This document shows, piece after piece, positions 41,431 to 49,452 of a DNA stretch of 64,000 bases. The notes beneath the pieces are model-generated. The model worked only from the letters and a program-made list of their open reading frames with translations. It was not told where the DNA came from and made no database searches. The translations under genes were made by a program, and so were the position numbers. The stretch's first letter is position 1, and every line of letters begins with the position of its first letter. This DNA is from Streptomyces uncialis (GTDB taxonomy: Bacteria > Actinomycetota > Actinomycetes > Streptomycetales > Streptomycetaceae): contig NZ_LFBV01000006.1 in assembly GCF_001905345.1 (NCBI RefSeq), positions 62,001 to 126,000 of the forward strand. The letters run 5' to 3'.

Positions 41431-42897
41431 TCAGGCGGTGCGGCGCAGCAGGGCGAGGTACATGGCGTCGGTGCCGTGCAGATGGGGCCACAGCTGGACG
41501 TCGGGTCCCTCGCCGAGCGCGGGGACGCCGGGCATCAGGGGGCGTGCGTCGACGAGCTCGGCGGCGCCCGTGAAGTCCCGCAGGACGTCGTCGACGACCG
41601 CGCGGGTCTCCGCGAGGTGCGGCGAGCAGGTGGCGTAGCCGACGATCCCGCCGACCCGTACCGACTCCAGCGCCCGCTCCAGCAGCGCGCGCTGCAAGGG
41701 CGCGAAGCCCGCGAGGTCCTCCGGGCGGCGCCGCCAGCGGGCCTCCGGGCGGCGGCGCAGCGCGCCGAGGCCGGTGCAGGGCACATCCATCAGGACCCGG
41801 TCGAAGCTGCCGGGGCGCCAGGGCGGGCGGGTGCCGTCGGCGGTGATGACCTGGTACGGGCCCGGGTTGCCGCTGAGGGCGCGGGCGACGAGTCCGGAGC
41901 GGTGCGGCTGCTTCTCGGCGGCGAGGAGGAAGGCGCCGCGTTCGGCCGCGAGTCCGGCGAGCAGGGCCGCCTTGCCGCCGGGCCCGGCGCAGCCGTCGAG
42001 CCACTTCTCGTCCCGCCCCTCGACGGGTGCGGCGGCCAGCGCGAGGGCGACCAGCTGGCTGCCCTCGTCCTGGACCCCGGCCCTGCCCTCCCGTACGGCG
42101 TCCAGCGCGCCGGGCTCGCCGCCCTCGGTGAGGCGTACGGCGTACGGGGACCAGCGGCCCGGCAGGCCGCCCTCGGTGGGCAGCCCGTCCAGCAGGGCGT
42201 CGGCGGTCATCCGGCCGGGGCGGGCGACGAGGGTGACCTCGGGGCGTTCGTTGTCGGCTTCGAGCAGGTCCTCGATTCCGGCACGCGGGCCGCCGAGGGA
42301 GTCCCACAGCGCGGAGACCACCCAGCGGGGATGCGAGTGGACGACCGCGAGGTGGTCCTCGGGGTCCTCGTCGTAGGGCGGCGCCACCAGCTCCAGCCAG
42401 CCGTCGAGATCGTGCTGGGCGACCTTGCGCAGCACCGCGTTCACGAACTTCGCGCGGCCGTCACCGAGGACGACCCGGGCCAGTTCGACGGACGCGGAGA
42501 CCGCCGCGTGGGTGGGGATACGGGTGCCGAGCAGCTGGTGGGCGCCGAGGCTGAGCACATCGAGGACCGGCGGGTCCACCTCGCGCAGCGGCCGGTCGAC
42601 GCACCGGGCCAGCACGGCGTCGTACGTGCCCTGACGGCGCAGGGTGCCGTACACGAGCTCGGTGGCGAGGGCCGCGTCCCGGTGGTCGAAGTCGCCGTTC
42701 TCCCGGGCCTTGCGCAGCAGCGGGGGCAGCACGAGGTTGGCGTAGGCGTCCCGCTCGTCCACGGCCCGCAGCGCGTCGAACGCGAGCATCCGTACGGGGT
42801 CCTTCTGCGGACGGCGGTAGGGGCGGCCCTGGGGGGCGCCCTTGCCGCCCGGCCGCCGGGAGGTGGACTGCGTCGGCCTGCGCCGCTGATCGTTCAC
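41431..42897 (-). CDS. rsmB: 16S rRNA (cytosine-5) methyltransferase RsmB
   Basis: A 488-residue RNA methyltransferase. The N-terminal third is a NusB-like RNA-binding domain (RMLAFDALRAVDERDAYANL, LATELVYGTLRRQG). The C-terminal domain binds SAM (WLDGCAGPGGKAALLAG) and has two cysteines typical of RsmB: DVPCTGLGALRRRPEARW and YATCSPHLAETRAVV. The latter Cys attacks C6 of the target cytosine. A basic leader of about 30 residues precedes the fold. Together with fmt it belongs to the conserved fmt-rsmB pair; here 168 bp separate them. Confidence 0.93.
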   Translation of the reverse strand: MNDQRRRPTQSTSRRPGGKGAPQGRPYRRPQKDPVRMLAFDALRAVDERDAYANLVLPPLLRKARENGDFDHRDAALATELVYGTLRRQGTYDAVLARCVDRPLREVDPPVLDVLSLGAHQLLGTRIPTHAAVSASVELARVVLGDGRAKFVNAVLRKVAQHDLDGWLELVAPPYDEDPEDHLAVVHSHPRWVVSALWDSLGGPRAGIEDLLEADNERPEVTLVARPGRMTADALLDGLPTEGGLPGRWSPYAVRLTEGGEPGALDAVREGRAGVQDEGSQLVALALAAAPVEGRDEKWLDGCAGPGGKAALLAGLAAERGAFLLAAEKQPHRSGLVARALSGNPGPYQVITADGTRPPWRPGSFDRVLMDVPCTGLGALRRRPEARWRRRPEDLAGFAPLQRALLERALESVRVGGIVGYATCSPHLAETRAVVDDVLRDFTGAAELVDARPLMPGVPALGEGPDVQLWPHLHGTDAMYLALLRRTA

Positions 42898-43065
42898 GAA
42901 AAGGTGCTCCGGGGAGAATCGGGACTGCGCGGTGGTGAGGACTGCGGGGTTTCGGGGACCGCCGGGTACGGACGTGGTGCCGGGGCACCGGGCGACGTAC
43001 CCGGGACGGCCGCACCGGCTCCGTCAAGCGTACGTCGCCCCCGCGCGGGCGCGGTCCGCGAGCCG

Positions 43066-43998
43066 TCAGGCCCCGACCCGCTCCCCCGCCGTGATCCGCG
43101 CGCCCCGCGCCCAGTCGGCGGCCCGCATCGGCTTCTTGCCCTGGGCCTGCACCCACATCAGCTCCACCGCGTACGAGCCGGTGCCGACGTGCACGCTGTT
43201 CTTGCCGACCCCGAGTTCCCCGGGGGCGAGGTCGGTCCGGGCGGGCGCGGGTGTGGCCTGGACCAGCTTGAGCCGCTCGCCCCGGAACACCGTCCAGGCG
43301 CCGGGCGCGGGGGTGCAGCCCCGTACCACCCGGTCCACGCGCAGCGCGGGCGCCGTCCAGTCGACGCGGGCGTCGTCCACGGTGAGCTTCGGCGCGAGGG
43401 TGATCCCGTCGGCGGGCTGCGGGACGGCCTTGAGTCCGCCGTCGGCGATGCCGTCCATGGTCGCGGCGAGCAGCCCCGCGCCCGCGAAGGCGAGCCGGGT
43501 CAGCAGATCACCGCTGGTGTCGGTGGGCCGTACGAGCTCGGTGACGGTGCCGTACACGGGCCCCGAGTCCAGCCCCTCCTCGATGAGAAAGGTGGAGGCG
43601 CCGGTGATCTCGTCACCGGACATGACCGCGTGCTGGACGGGGGCCGCGCCGCGCCAGGCGGGCAGCAGCGAGAAGTGGAGGTTCACCCAGCCGTGGCCCG
43701 GGATGTCCAGCGCGGTCCTGGGCAGCAGCGCGCCGTAGGCGACGACCGGGCAGCAGTCCGGCGCGATCTCGCGGAGCCTGGCGAGGAAGTCCTCGTCCCG
43801 GGGCCTGCGCGGCTTCAGCACCTCGATCCCGGCTTCCTCGGCGCGCTCGGCGACGGGGCTCGCGACGAGATGACGGCCCCGGCCGGCGGGGGCGTCGGGC
43901 CGGGTGACGACGGCGGCCACCTCGTGCCGGTCGGAGGCGATCAGGGCGTCCAGGGCGGGAACGGCGACCTCGGGGGTGCCTGCGAAGACGAGCTTCAT
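43066..43998 (-). CDS. fmt: Methionyl-tRNA formyltransferase
   Basis: A 310-residue enzyme that formylates initiator Met-tRNA. It begins MKLVFAGTPEVAVPALDALI; the formyltransferase site is WVNLHFSLLPAWRGAAPVQ with the catalytic Asn/His, and GEEIT-like GDEITGASTFLIEEGLDSG supplies the catalytic Asp. The C-terminal OB-fold domain follows from about residue 205 (KLTVDDARVDWTAPALRVDR). Length normal. It lies upstream of rsmB on the same strand. Upstream is a 384-bp divergent intergenic region. Confidence 0.97.
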   Translation of the reverse strand: MKLVFAGTPEVAVPALDALIASDRHEVAAVVTRPDAPAGRGRHLVASPVAERAEEAGIEVLKPRRPRDEDFLARLREIAPDCCPVVAYGALLPRTALDIPGHGWVNLHFSLLPAWRGAAPVQHAVMSGDEITGASTFLIEEGLDSGPVYGTVTELVRPTDTSGDLLTRLAFAGAGLLAATMDGIADGGLKAVPQPADGITLAPKLTVDDARVDWTAPALRVDRVVRGCTPAPGAWTVFRGERLKLVQATPAPARTDLAPGELGVGKNSVHVGTGSYAVELMWVQAQGKKPMRAADWARGARITAGERVGA

Positions 43999-44143
43999 CA
44001 GTGGCTGTGGGCCTCTCGGGCGGGATTCCGGTCGTGATCGGTACGGCGTCACGGGGCAGCGCACCAGTCTAGATCGTGTCGCCCGCGCCGGGGTCGCCCG
44101 CCCGGTGCCCGCCACGGGTGCCCCCGGGCGGACCCCGGAACGG

Positions 44144-44188
44144 GTCCCTGGGCGGGTGCGGAGCGAGTCCCTGGGCGGGTGCGGAGCG
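44144..44188 (+). repeat. 23-bp tandem repeat
   Basis: Two adjacent copies of a 22-bp unit that starts GTCCCTGGGCGGGTG at 44144 and 44167, separated by a single base. Confidence 0.75.
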
Positions 44189-44325
44189 GGGGGCGGAGCC
44201 AGGAGTGACCGGGCGGGGCACGCCGGGGGCGTACGGCGCGCTTCACGCCCCGCACCACGATCCGTGCGCCCTGGCACCGTGACCCCTGCCCGCGTGGCGC
44301 GTTGGTCAAGGAAGAGTTGACTCTG

Positions 44326-44345
44326 CGGACCGCGGACGCGGTCCG
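44326..44345 (+). terminator. Hairpin in the leader of the 44383 gene (possible attenuator)
   Basis: Perfect 8-bp stem with a 4-nt loop, followed by TTCTTT. Its place ahead of a gene, rather than after one, suggests attenuation; function unproved. Confidence 0.35.
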
Positions 44346-44382
44346 GTTCTTTCCCCCTCCGCCGGTTCGAGAGGCTTGTTTG

Positions 44383-44919
44383 ATGGCCGACCACGCAACC
44401 CACGACGCACAGGCCCGAGCCAGTCTGCACCTGCTGGTGCGGGACATCGAGCGGGTCCGCCGCCAGGTGGACGCCCTGCGTACGCTCACCGCCCAGCTGG
44501 GCAATGTGTACCGCCCGCGCCGTTCGGGCCCGTCCACGGGCTTCGTCGTCTACGGCCGCGCGCCCGCACCCACCGTCCGTCTCGCGCAGGAGCTGCGGGA
44601 CAGTGTCGAGACCCTGGTCACCGCGGCTGTGGACTTCGACCGGTCGCTGGGCTTCTCGTGGGACGCGGTGGGTTCCGCGCTGGGTGTGACGAAGCAGGCG
44701 GTGCACCGGCGGTACGGGGCGCGGCGGGCCGCGGCGCAGGCTGCCGCGGAGGCGGAGCGGGGGGCGGAGCCGGCCGCTGCGCGCGGGGCGGTGGGGGTCG
44801 CCGGGCCGCTGCCGTCCGTGCCCGCGGCGCGTTCCATGCCGACCCAGCCCGTCGGTGGCAGTCCGGCTCTCCGCGACGATCCCCGCCCCCCGGTCTTCCC
44901 CGCCCCCCGAAACGGCTGA
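44383..44919 (+). CDS. Conserved hypothetical with helix-turn-helix-like segment
   Basis: A 178-residue protein. The first half is helical (VRDIERVRRQVDALRTLTAQ) and LAQELRDSVETLVTAAVDFDRSLG leads into SWDAVGSALGVTKQAVHRRY, which reads as a helix-turn-helix recognition unit. The second half is low-complexity Ala/Glu then Pro-rich. The protein family is common near fmt in Streptomyces; function unknown, DNA binding is inferred from the HTH-like segment. ATG 44383 is preceded by GAGAGG. An alternative upstream start at 44302 would make the hairpin at 44326 coding, which I consider less likely. Confidence 0.75.
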   Translation: MADHATHDAQARASLHLLVRDIERVRRQVDALRTLTAQLGNVYRPRRSGPSTGFVVYGRAPAPTVRLAQELRDSVETLVTAAVDFDRSLGFSWDAVGSALGVTKQAVHRRYGARRAAAQAAAEAERGAEPAAARGAVGVAGPLPSVPAARSMPTQPVGGSPALRDDPRPPVFPAPRNG

Positions 44920-45036
44920 CCCCAGTTCCGGTTACGCGTCCGGGTTCCTTGTGCTGGACGCACTTCGTTCCTGTGCCGTCGCTCGGTGGTTTCGCGCAGT
45001 TCCCCGCGCCCCTTTGGGGCGCATCCGGTCGGTTCT

Positions 45037-45152
45037 TCGGGTCGGTGCCGGTCGGGATTCTCCGTCCTCGATCCGACACGCTCGGTACGACGTTCATGTG
45101 GTCCGACTGAAGAGCATCGGAGTCTGCGAGCAGAGATTCCCGCCCACCCCCT
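45037..45152 (+). repeat. Conserved core of repeat element R4
   Basis: Reference copy of the core: TCGGGTCGGTGCCGGTCGGG, GATTCTCCGTCCTCGATCCG, ACACGCTCGGTACGACG, CCGACTGAAGAGCATCGGAG, TCTGCGAGCAGAGATTCCCG, ending CCCACCCCCT. Confidence 0.85.
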
Positions 45153-45397
45153 TCGCTGAGTCCGGCGAGTGCGCGAAGAGGATGGTTCAACCCCGCCCGG
45201 GCTGACGCCGGCCCGCTGTCTGACCCCACCCGCAGACGGAGAACCACCCCAGTTGGGCGCCCCCAAAGGGGCGCGGGGAACTGCGCAAAAGACGAGGGCG
45301 GACCCGCACCCGAAGAGCGACCGCAAGAGGGCAGCACCCACCAAGGGCCACCCGCACCCGAACGGGAACCGCAAGAGGCGCGACCCAAGGGGCGCGG

Positions 45398-45656
45398 GGA
45401 ACTGCGCACCCGCCGAGTGACGGCACAGGGACAAGTGCGTTCAACCGGACAGACCTCGGGAGCGCGAGCGAAGGCGGCCTGCGGGGAACTGCGCACCCCC
45501 GGACGTACCCGCACGGACGTCGGTACGCCCAGCACAGGAAACCCAGGGGCGCGAGGAACTGCGCACCCGCCGAGTGACAGCACAGGGACAAGTGCGTTCA
45601 ACCGGACAGACCTCGGGAGCGCGAGCGAAGGCGGCCTGCGGGGAACTGCGCACCCC
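45398..45656 (+). repeat. 102-bp direct repeat in the right arm of R4
   Basis: 45398-45499 and 45555-45656 are identical by eye except for one base (G to A near 45422/45579), separated by a 55-bp spacer. This suggests recent duplication or gene conversion. Confidence 0.85.
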
Positions 45657-45723
45657 ATGAGCGACCCGCACAGGGACAGGTACGTCCAGCACAAGGGACC
45701 TCGGAAGCGCCAGCGAAGTGCGG

Positions 45724-47850
45724 CTAGCCGATGTCCGGGGGGTCGACCCGGATACGCACCGCGCCCCCGGCCCCCCGGGCCGTCCGCAGGGCCTGCGCGG
45801 CCTTGAGCGCCGCGGCGAGGGCCGCCCCGCTCCCGGGCGGCACCCGCAGCAGCGCCCGCTCCCACACCGCCCCCTCGCCCGCCGCCAAGGCGCCCGCGGG
45901 GACGGGCACCGGGACCGGCCCGAGCAGCACCGCGTCCCCGGGCAGCTCCACCGACGCCAGGAAGTCCGCGACAGCGTCCGGCGGGCCCGTCACGGACGCC
46001 ATCCGGGACACGGGCGGGAACCCCAGCTCGGCCCGCTCCGCCAGCTCCCGGACCGCGTGACCCACGGGGTCCCACCGCACCAGCGCCTGCACGGGCCGCA
46101 GCGAGGGCTCGGCTATCACCACGACCGTGCCCCCCGCCTCCTGCCCGCGCACCAGCGCCGCCGCGCCGAGCCAGTGCCGCAGGGCCTCCTCACCGGCCCG
46201 CAGATCGGGCCGCCCGAGCATCGCCCATCCGTCGAGCAGCAGGGCCGCCGCGTACCCGCCCTCGGCGACGGGTTCGGCGCCGGGTGTGCTGACCACCAGG
46301 GCCGGGGTGTCCGGCACCGTGTCGAGGATCTGTTCCCGCCCGGAGGTGCGGACCGGGACGGCGGGGAACGCCCGGCCCAGTTCCTCCGCGGTCCGCCGGG
46401 CGCCGACGACCTGCGCGCGCAGCCGGAACGACCCGCATTCGGGGCAGTGCCAGTCGCCCTGCTCGCGCCCGCACCAGCCGCAGCCCAGCGGTCCCGACTC
46501 ACGGGCCTCCAGCGGTCCGGCGCAGTGCCGGCAGCGGGCGGGGGCCCGGCAGCGTTCGCACGCCAGCCTCGGGACATAGCCGCGGCGCGGCACCTGGACG
46601 AGGACGGGGCCCCGCGTGAGTCCCTCGCGGGCGGTCTTCCAGGCGAGGGAGGGGAGGCGGGCGGCGCGGGCGGCGCCGTCGCGGGCGAGTTCCCCGTCGC
46701 CGACGGTGCGGATCAGGGGGGCCGCGGCGCGGACCCGGTCCCGGTCGGCGACCAGGGGGCGGGCCCAGCCGGTCTCGACGAGCTGCGCGGCCTCGACGGT
46801 GCAGCCGATGTCCCCGAGCAGGAAGGCGCAGCCCTCGTGGGCGGCGCGCAGCAGCAGCACCTCGCGGGCGTGCGGCTGCGGGGCGTGCTGTTCGCTGTGG
46901 CTGGAGTCGCCGTCGTCCCACAGGACGACGAGGCCGAGGTCGCGGACGGGGGCGAACATCGCGGCGCGGGTCCCGACGACGGCGCGCACCGAGCCGCGCC
47001 GTACGGCGAGCCACTGGCCGTAGCGCTTCTCGGGGCCGGCCTCGGCGGTGAGCACGGCGTGCCAGCCGGGGCCCAGCAGCGCGCCGAGGGCGGCGTCCAC
47101 GCGGGCGACGACGCGTCCGTCGGGGACGACGACGAGGGCGCCCCGGCCGGAGGCCAGGGTCGCGGCGACGGCGTGGGCGATCGCGTCGGCCCAGTCGGGG
47201 CCGGGCAGCGCGTGCCACACGGCTCGGGGGGCGGCGCCGTCCGCGAGGGCCCGCAGGAAGGCCGGTCCCTGTCCGTACCGCTCCCAGGGGCCGGGGGCGG
47301 GCGCGGGGGGCGGGGGCAGCGGTTCGGGTGAGGGGCGTTTCTCGGCGCGGGCGCTGCGCGGGGGGACGGCGAGCTGGAGCACATCGGCGAGGCTGCCCGC
47401 GTAGCGGTCGGCGACGGCGCGGGCGAGGCCGAGCAGATCGGGGCCGAGGACGGGTTCGGGGGAGACGACCTGGGCGAGGGCGGCGAGGGGGCCGCTGTAG
47501 TCGGACTCGGCGACGCGTTCCACCAGGAATCCGTCGACCAGGCCGCCGCCCTCGCGGCGGCCGTCCCGGACCTGGCCCCGGCCGGCGCCGAACCGGACCC
47601 GGACCCGGACCCCGGGCCGGGCGTCGGCGTCCATCTCCTCGGGTACGGCGTAGTCGAAGTACCGGTCGAGGTGCAGGACGCCCTTGTCCACCAGGACCCG
47701 GGCCACGGGCAGCTCGCGGGCGAGGGGTGCGCCGCGCCAGGTGCGGGGCTTGGCCTTGGGCACCTTGGCCTGGCGGATCGTCTCGCGGATGAGCGCGAGC
47801 TGCTCGGGCGGGGTGGTGTCGTCGCCGTCGGCGCTGTTTCCGCTGCTCAC
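45724..47850 (-). CDS. priA: PriA-like primosomal protein N', helicase-degenerate
   Basis: A 708-residue replication-restart protein of the actinobacterial type. The N-terminal 3'-DNA-binding domain (VLVDKGVLHLDRYFDYAVP) and the zinc cluster are intact, with CxxC pairs CERC, CRHC, CGWC and CPEC. The helicase motor is not: the Walker A place reads PGPDWADAIAHAVAA without GxGKT, and motif II reads LWDDGDSSHSEQ instead of DEEH. It therefore probably binds forks and loads partners without ATP-driven unwinding, as recognised for actinobacterial PriA. GTG 47850 follows TAGGAATG. The 3' end abuts repeat element R4. Confidence 0.9.
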   Translation of the reverse strand: MSSGNSADGDDTTPPEQLALIRETIRQAKVPKAKPRTWRGAPLARELPVARVLVDKGVLHLDRYFDYAVPEEMDADARPGVRVRVRFGAGRGQVRDGRREGGGLVDGFLVERVAESDYSGPLAALAQVVSPEPVLGPDLLGLARAVADRYAGSLADVLQLAVPPRSARAEKRPSPEPLPPPPAPAPGPWERYGQGPAFLRALADGAAPRAVWHALPGPDWADAIAHAVAATLASGRGALVVVPDGRVVARVDAALGALLGPGWHAVLTAEAGPEKRYGQWLAVRRGSVRAVVGTRAAMFAPVRDLGLVVLWDDGDSSHSEQHAPQPHAREVLLLRAAHEGCAFLLGDIGCTVEAAQLVETGWARPLVADRDRVRAAAPLIRTVGDGELARDGAARAARLPSLAWKTAREGLTRGPVLVQVPRRGYVPRLACERCRAPARCRHCAGPLEARESGPLGCGWCGREQGDWHCPECGSFRLRAQVVGARRTAEELGRAFPAVPVRTSGREQILDTVPDTPALVVSTPGAEPVAEGGYAAALLLDGWAMLGRPDLRAGEEALRHWLGAAALVRGQEAGGTVVVIAEPSLRPVQALVRWDPVGHAVRELAERAELGFPPVSRMASVTGPPDAVADFLASVELPGDAVLLGPVPVPVPAGALAAGEGAVWERALLRVPPGSGAALAAALKAAQALRTARGAGGAVRIRVDPPDIG

Positions 47851-47919
47851 ATCCGCATTCCTACCAGACGCCACCGACAACGCGCGGACCGTGCCGGGCG
47901 GTCCGCCGGGCACGGCCAA

Positions 47920-47949
47920 GGGCCGGGCCCGCGATGCGGGTCCCGGCCC
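47920..47949 (-). terminator. Terminator downstream of metK
   Basis: GGGCCGGGCCCGC, loop GAT, GCGGGTCCCGGCCC: a stem of 13 pairs with a single bulged base, 36 bp after the metK stop and ahead of priA. Confidence 0.75.
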
Positions 47950-47984
47950 TCCGTGACGCTGGTGTCAGCGGGTGCTGACGCGGA

Positions 47985-49193
47985 TCACAGTCCGGCGGCG
48001 GCGCGCAGCGCGTCGACGCGGTCCGTGCGCTCCCAGGTGAACTCCGGCAGCGCACGGCCGAAGTGGCCGTACGCGGCGGTCTGGGCGTAGATCGGGCGCA
48101 GCAGGTCGAGGTCGCGGATGATGGCGGCCGGGCGCAGGTCGAAGACCTGGCTGATGGCGCTCTCGATCCGCTCGGTGTCGACCTTGTTGGTGCCGAAGGT
48201 CTCGATGAACAGGCCGACGGGCTCGGCCTTGCCGATCGCGTAGGCGACCTGGACCTCGCAGCGGGAGGCGAGTCCGGCGGCGACGACGTTCTTGGCGACC
48301 CAGCGCATCGCGTACGCGGCGGAGCGGTCGACCTTGGACGGGTCCTTGCCGGAGAAGGCGCCGCCGCCGTGGCGGGCCATCCCGCCGTAGGTGTCGATGA
48401 TGATCTTGCGGCCGGTGAGGCCGGCGTCGCCCATGGGGCCGCCGATCTCGAAGCGTCCGGTCGGGTTGACCAGCAGGCGGTAGCCCTCGGTCTCCAGCTT
48501 GATGCCGTCGTCGAGGAGTGCCTTGAGCTCCGGCTCGACCACGAACTCGCGGATGTCGGGCGCGAGCAGCGACTCCAGGTCGATGTCCGAGGCGTGCTGC
48601 GAGGAGACGACGACCGTGTCGAGGCGGACGGCCTTGTCGCCGTCGTACTCGATGGTGACCTGGGTCTTGCCGTCGGGCCGCAGGTAGGGGATGGTGCCGT
48701 TCTTGCGCACCTCGGACAGCCGCCGGGACAGGCGGTGGGCGAGGTGGATGGGGAGCGGCATCAGCTCGGGCGTCTCGTCGCACGCGTATCCGAACATCAG
48801 GCCCTGGTCTCCGGCACCCTGCCGGTCCAGCTCGTCCTCGTCGCCCTCGACCCGCTGCTCGTAGGCGGTGTCGACACCCTGCGCGATGTCGGGCGACTGG
48901 GCCCCGATGGACACCGAGACCCCGCAGGAGGCGCCGTCGAAGCCCTTCTTCGAGGAGTCGTAGCCGATCGCGAGGATCGTGTCGCGTACGAGCTGCGCGA
49001 TGGGCGCGTACGCCTTCGTCGTGACCTCGCCGGCCACATGGACCAGGCCGGTGGTGATCAGTGTTTCCACGGCGACCCGGGACTTCGGGTCCTCCCGCAG
49101 TAGCGCGTCGAGGATGGTGTCGCTGATCTGGTCGGCGATCTTGTCGGGGTGACCCTCGGTCACGGACTCCGAGGTGAAGAGACGGCGGGACAC
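47985..49193 (-). CDS. metK: S-adenosylmethionine synthetase
   Basis: A 402-residue enzyme making SAM from methionine and ATP. Signature GAGDQGLMFGYACDETPELM near residue 125 and the glycine-rich GGGAFSGKDPSKVDRSAAY near 265 bind ATP and phosphate. Start MSRRLFTSESVTEGHPDKIADQ carries the catalytic His of GHPDK. Length normal. The leader (49194-49452) was examined for a SAM riboswitch and none was convincing. A strong stem-loop terminator follows. Confidence 0.97.
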   Translation of the reverse strand: MSRRLFTSESVTEGHPDKIADQISDTILDALLREDPKSRVAVETLITTGLVHVAGEVTTKAYAPIAQLVRDTILAIGYDSSKKGFDGASCGVSVSIGAQSPDIAQGVDTAYEQRVEGDEDELDRQGAGDQGLMFGYACDETPELMPLPIHLAHRLSRRLSEVRKNGTIPYLRPDGKTQVTIEYDGDKAVRLDTVVVSSQHASDIDLESLLAPDIREFVVEPELKALLDDGIKLETEGYRLLVNPTGRFEIGGPMGDAGLTGRKIIIDTYGGMARHGGGAFSGKDPSKVDRSAAYAMRWVAKNVVAAGLASRCEVQVAYAIGKAEPVGLFIETFGTNKVDTERIESAISQVFDLRPAAIIRDLDLLRPIYAQTAAYGHFGRALPEFTWERTDRVDALRAAAGL

Positions 49194-49452
49194 ATCGCTC
49201 CCTGTGGTTGCAGCGGCTGCTGGCTGTTCATTGGCGGACCGGCCGGAGGCTGCGCCCGGCGTGGTCCGTCATCAGTTTATCGGTCGCGCTCGGTCGGCAG
49301 GTCACGTGTCTCGCCACTTGGGAGGGCGGTGAGCTGCGGCACTGGCATTCTGGGCCACGGGGGCGCTCTCCACCAGACCGGCACCACCCGAATGTGCGGG
49401 TTGCGCCGATACCGGCGTCCCGCACAAGCGATTGTCGCGCAGGATTCGAGGC

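Larger units (their letters stand above)
43999..44382. other. Divergent intergenic region upstream of fmt
   Basis: No gene supported. A tandem repeat of period 23 bp (GTCCCTGGGCGGGTGCGGAG core) occupies 44144-44188. A perfect hairpin CGGACCGC, loop GGAC, GCGGTCCG at 44326-44345, followed by GTTCTTT, lies 38 bp before the plus-strand gene. Confidence 0.55.
44920..45723. repeat. Core-and-arms repeat element R4
   Basis: 804 bp between convergent genes. The left arm has one full CGCGCAGTTCCCCGCG (44993). The right arm has units at 45272, 45393, 45479, 45550 and 45636. The core and an additional block (about 45153-45255) match R3 in inverted orientation. Several long open frames cross it in different phases; none has a start signal or domain. 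Confidence 0.85.

Noticed and set aside
44930..45720. Long open frames across the four repeat regions
   Set aside because: They occur in many phases on both strands, lack ribosome-binding sites and domains, and the conservation follows bases, not codons.
49194..49452. Possible SAM riboswitch upstream of metK
   Set aside because: GGTC/GACC ends can pair on the minus strand, but the core blocks of SAM-I or SAM-IV aptamers (for example GCCGGCAACC) are missing.
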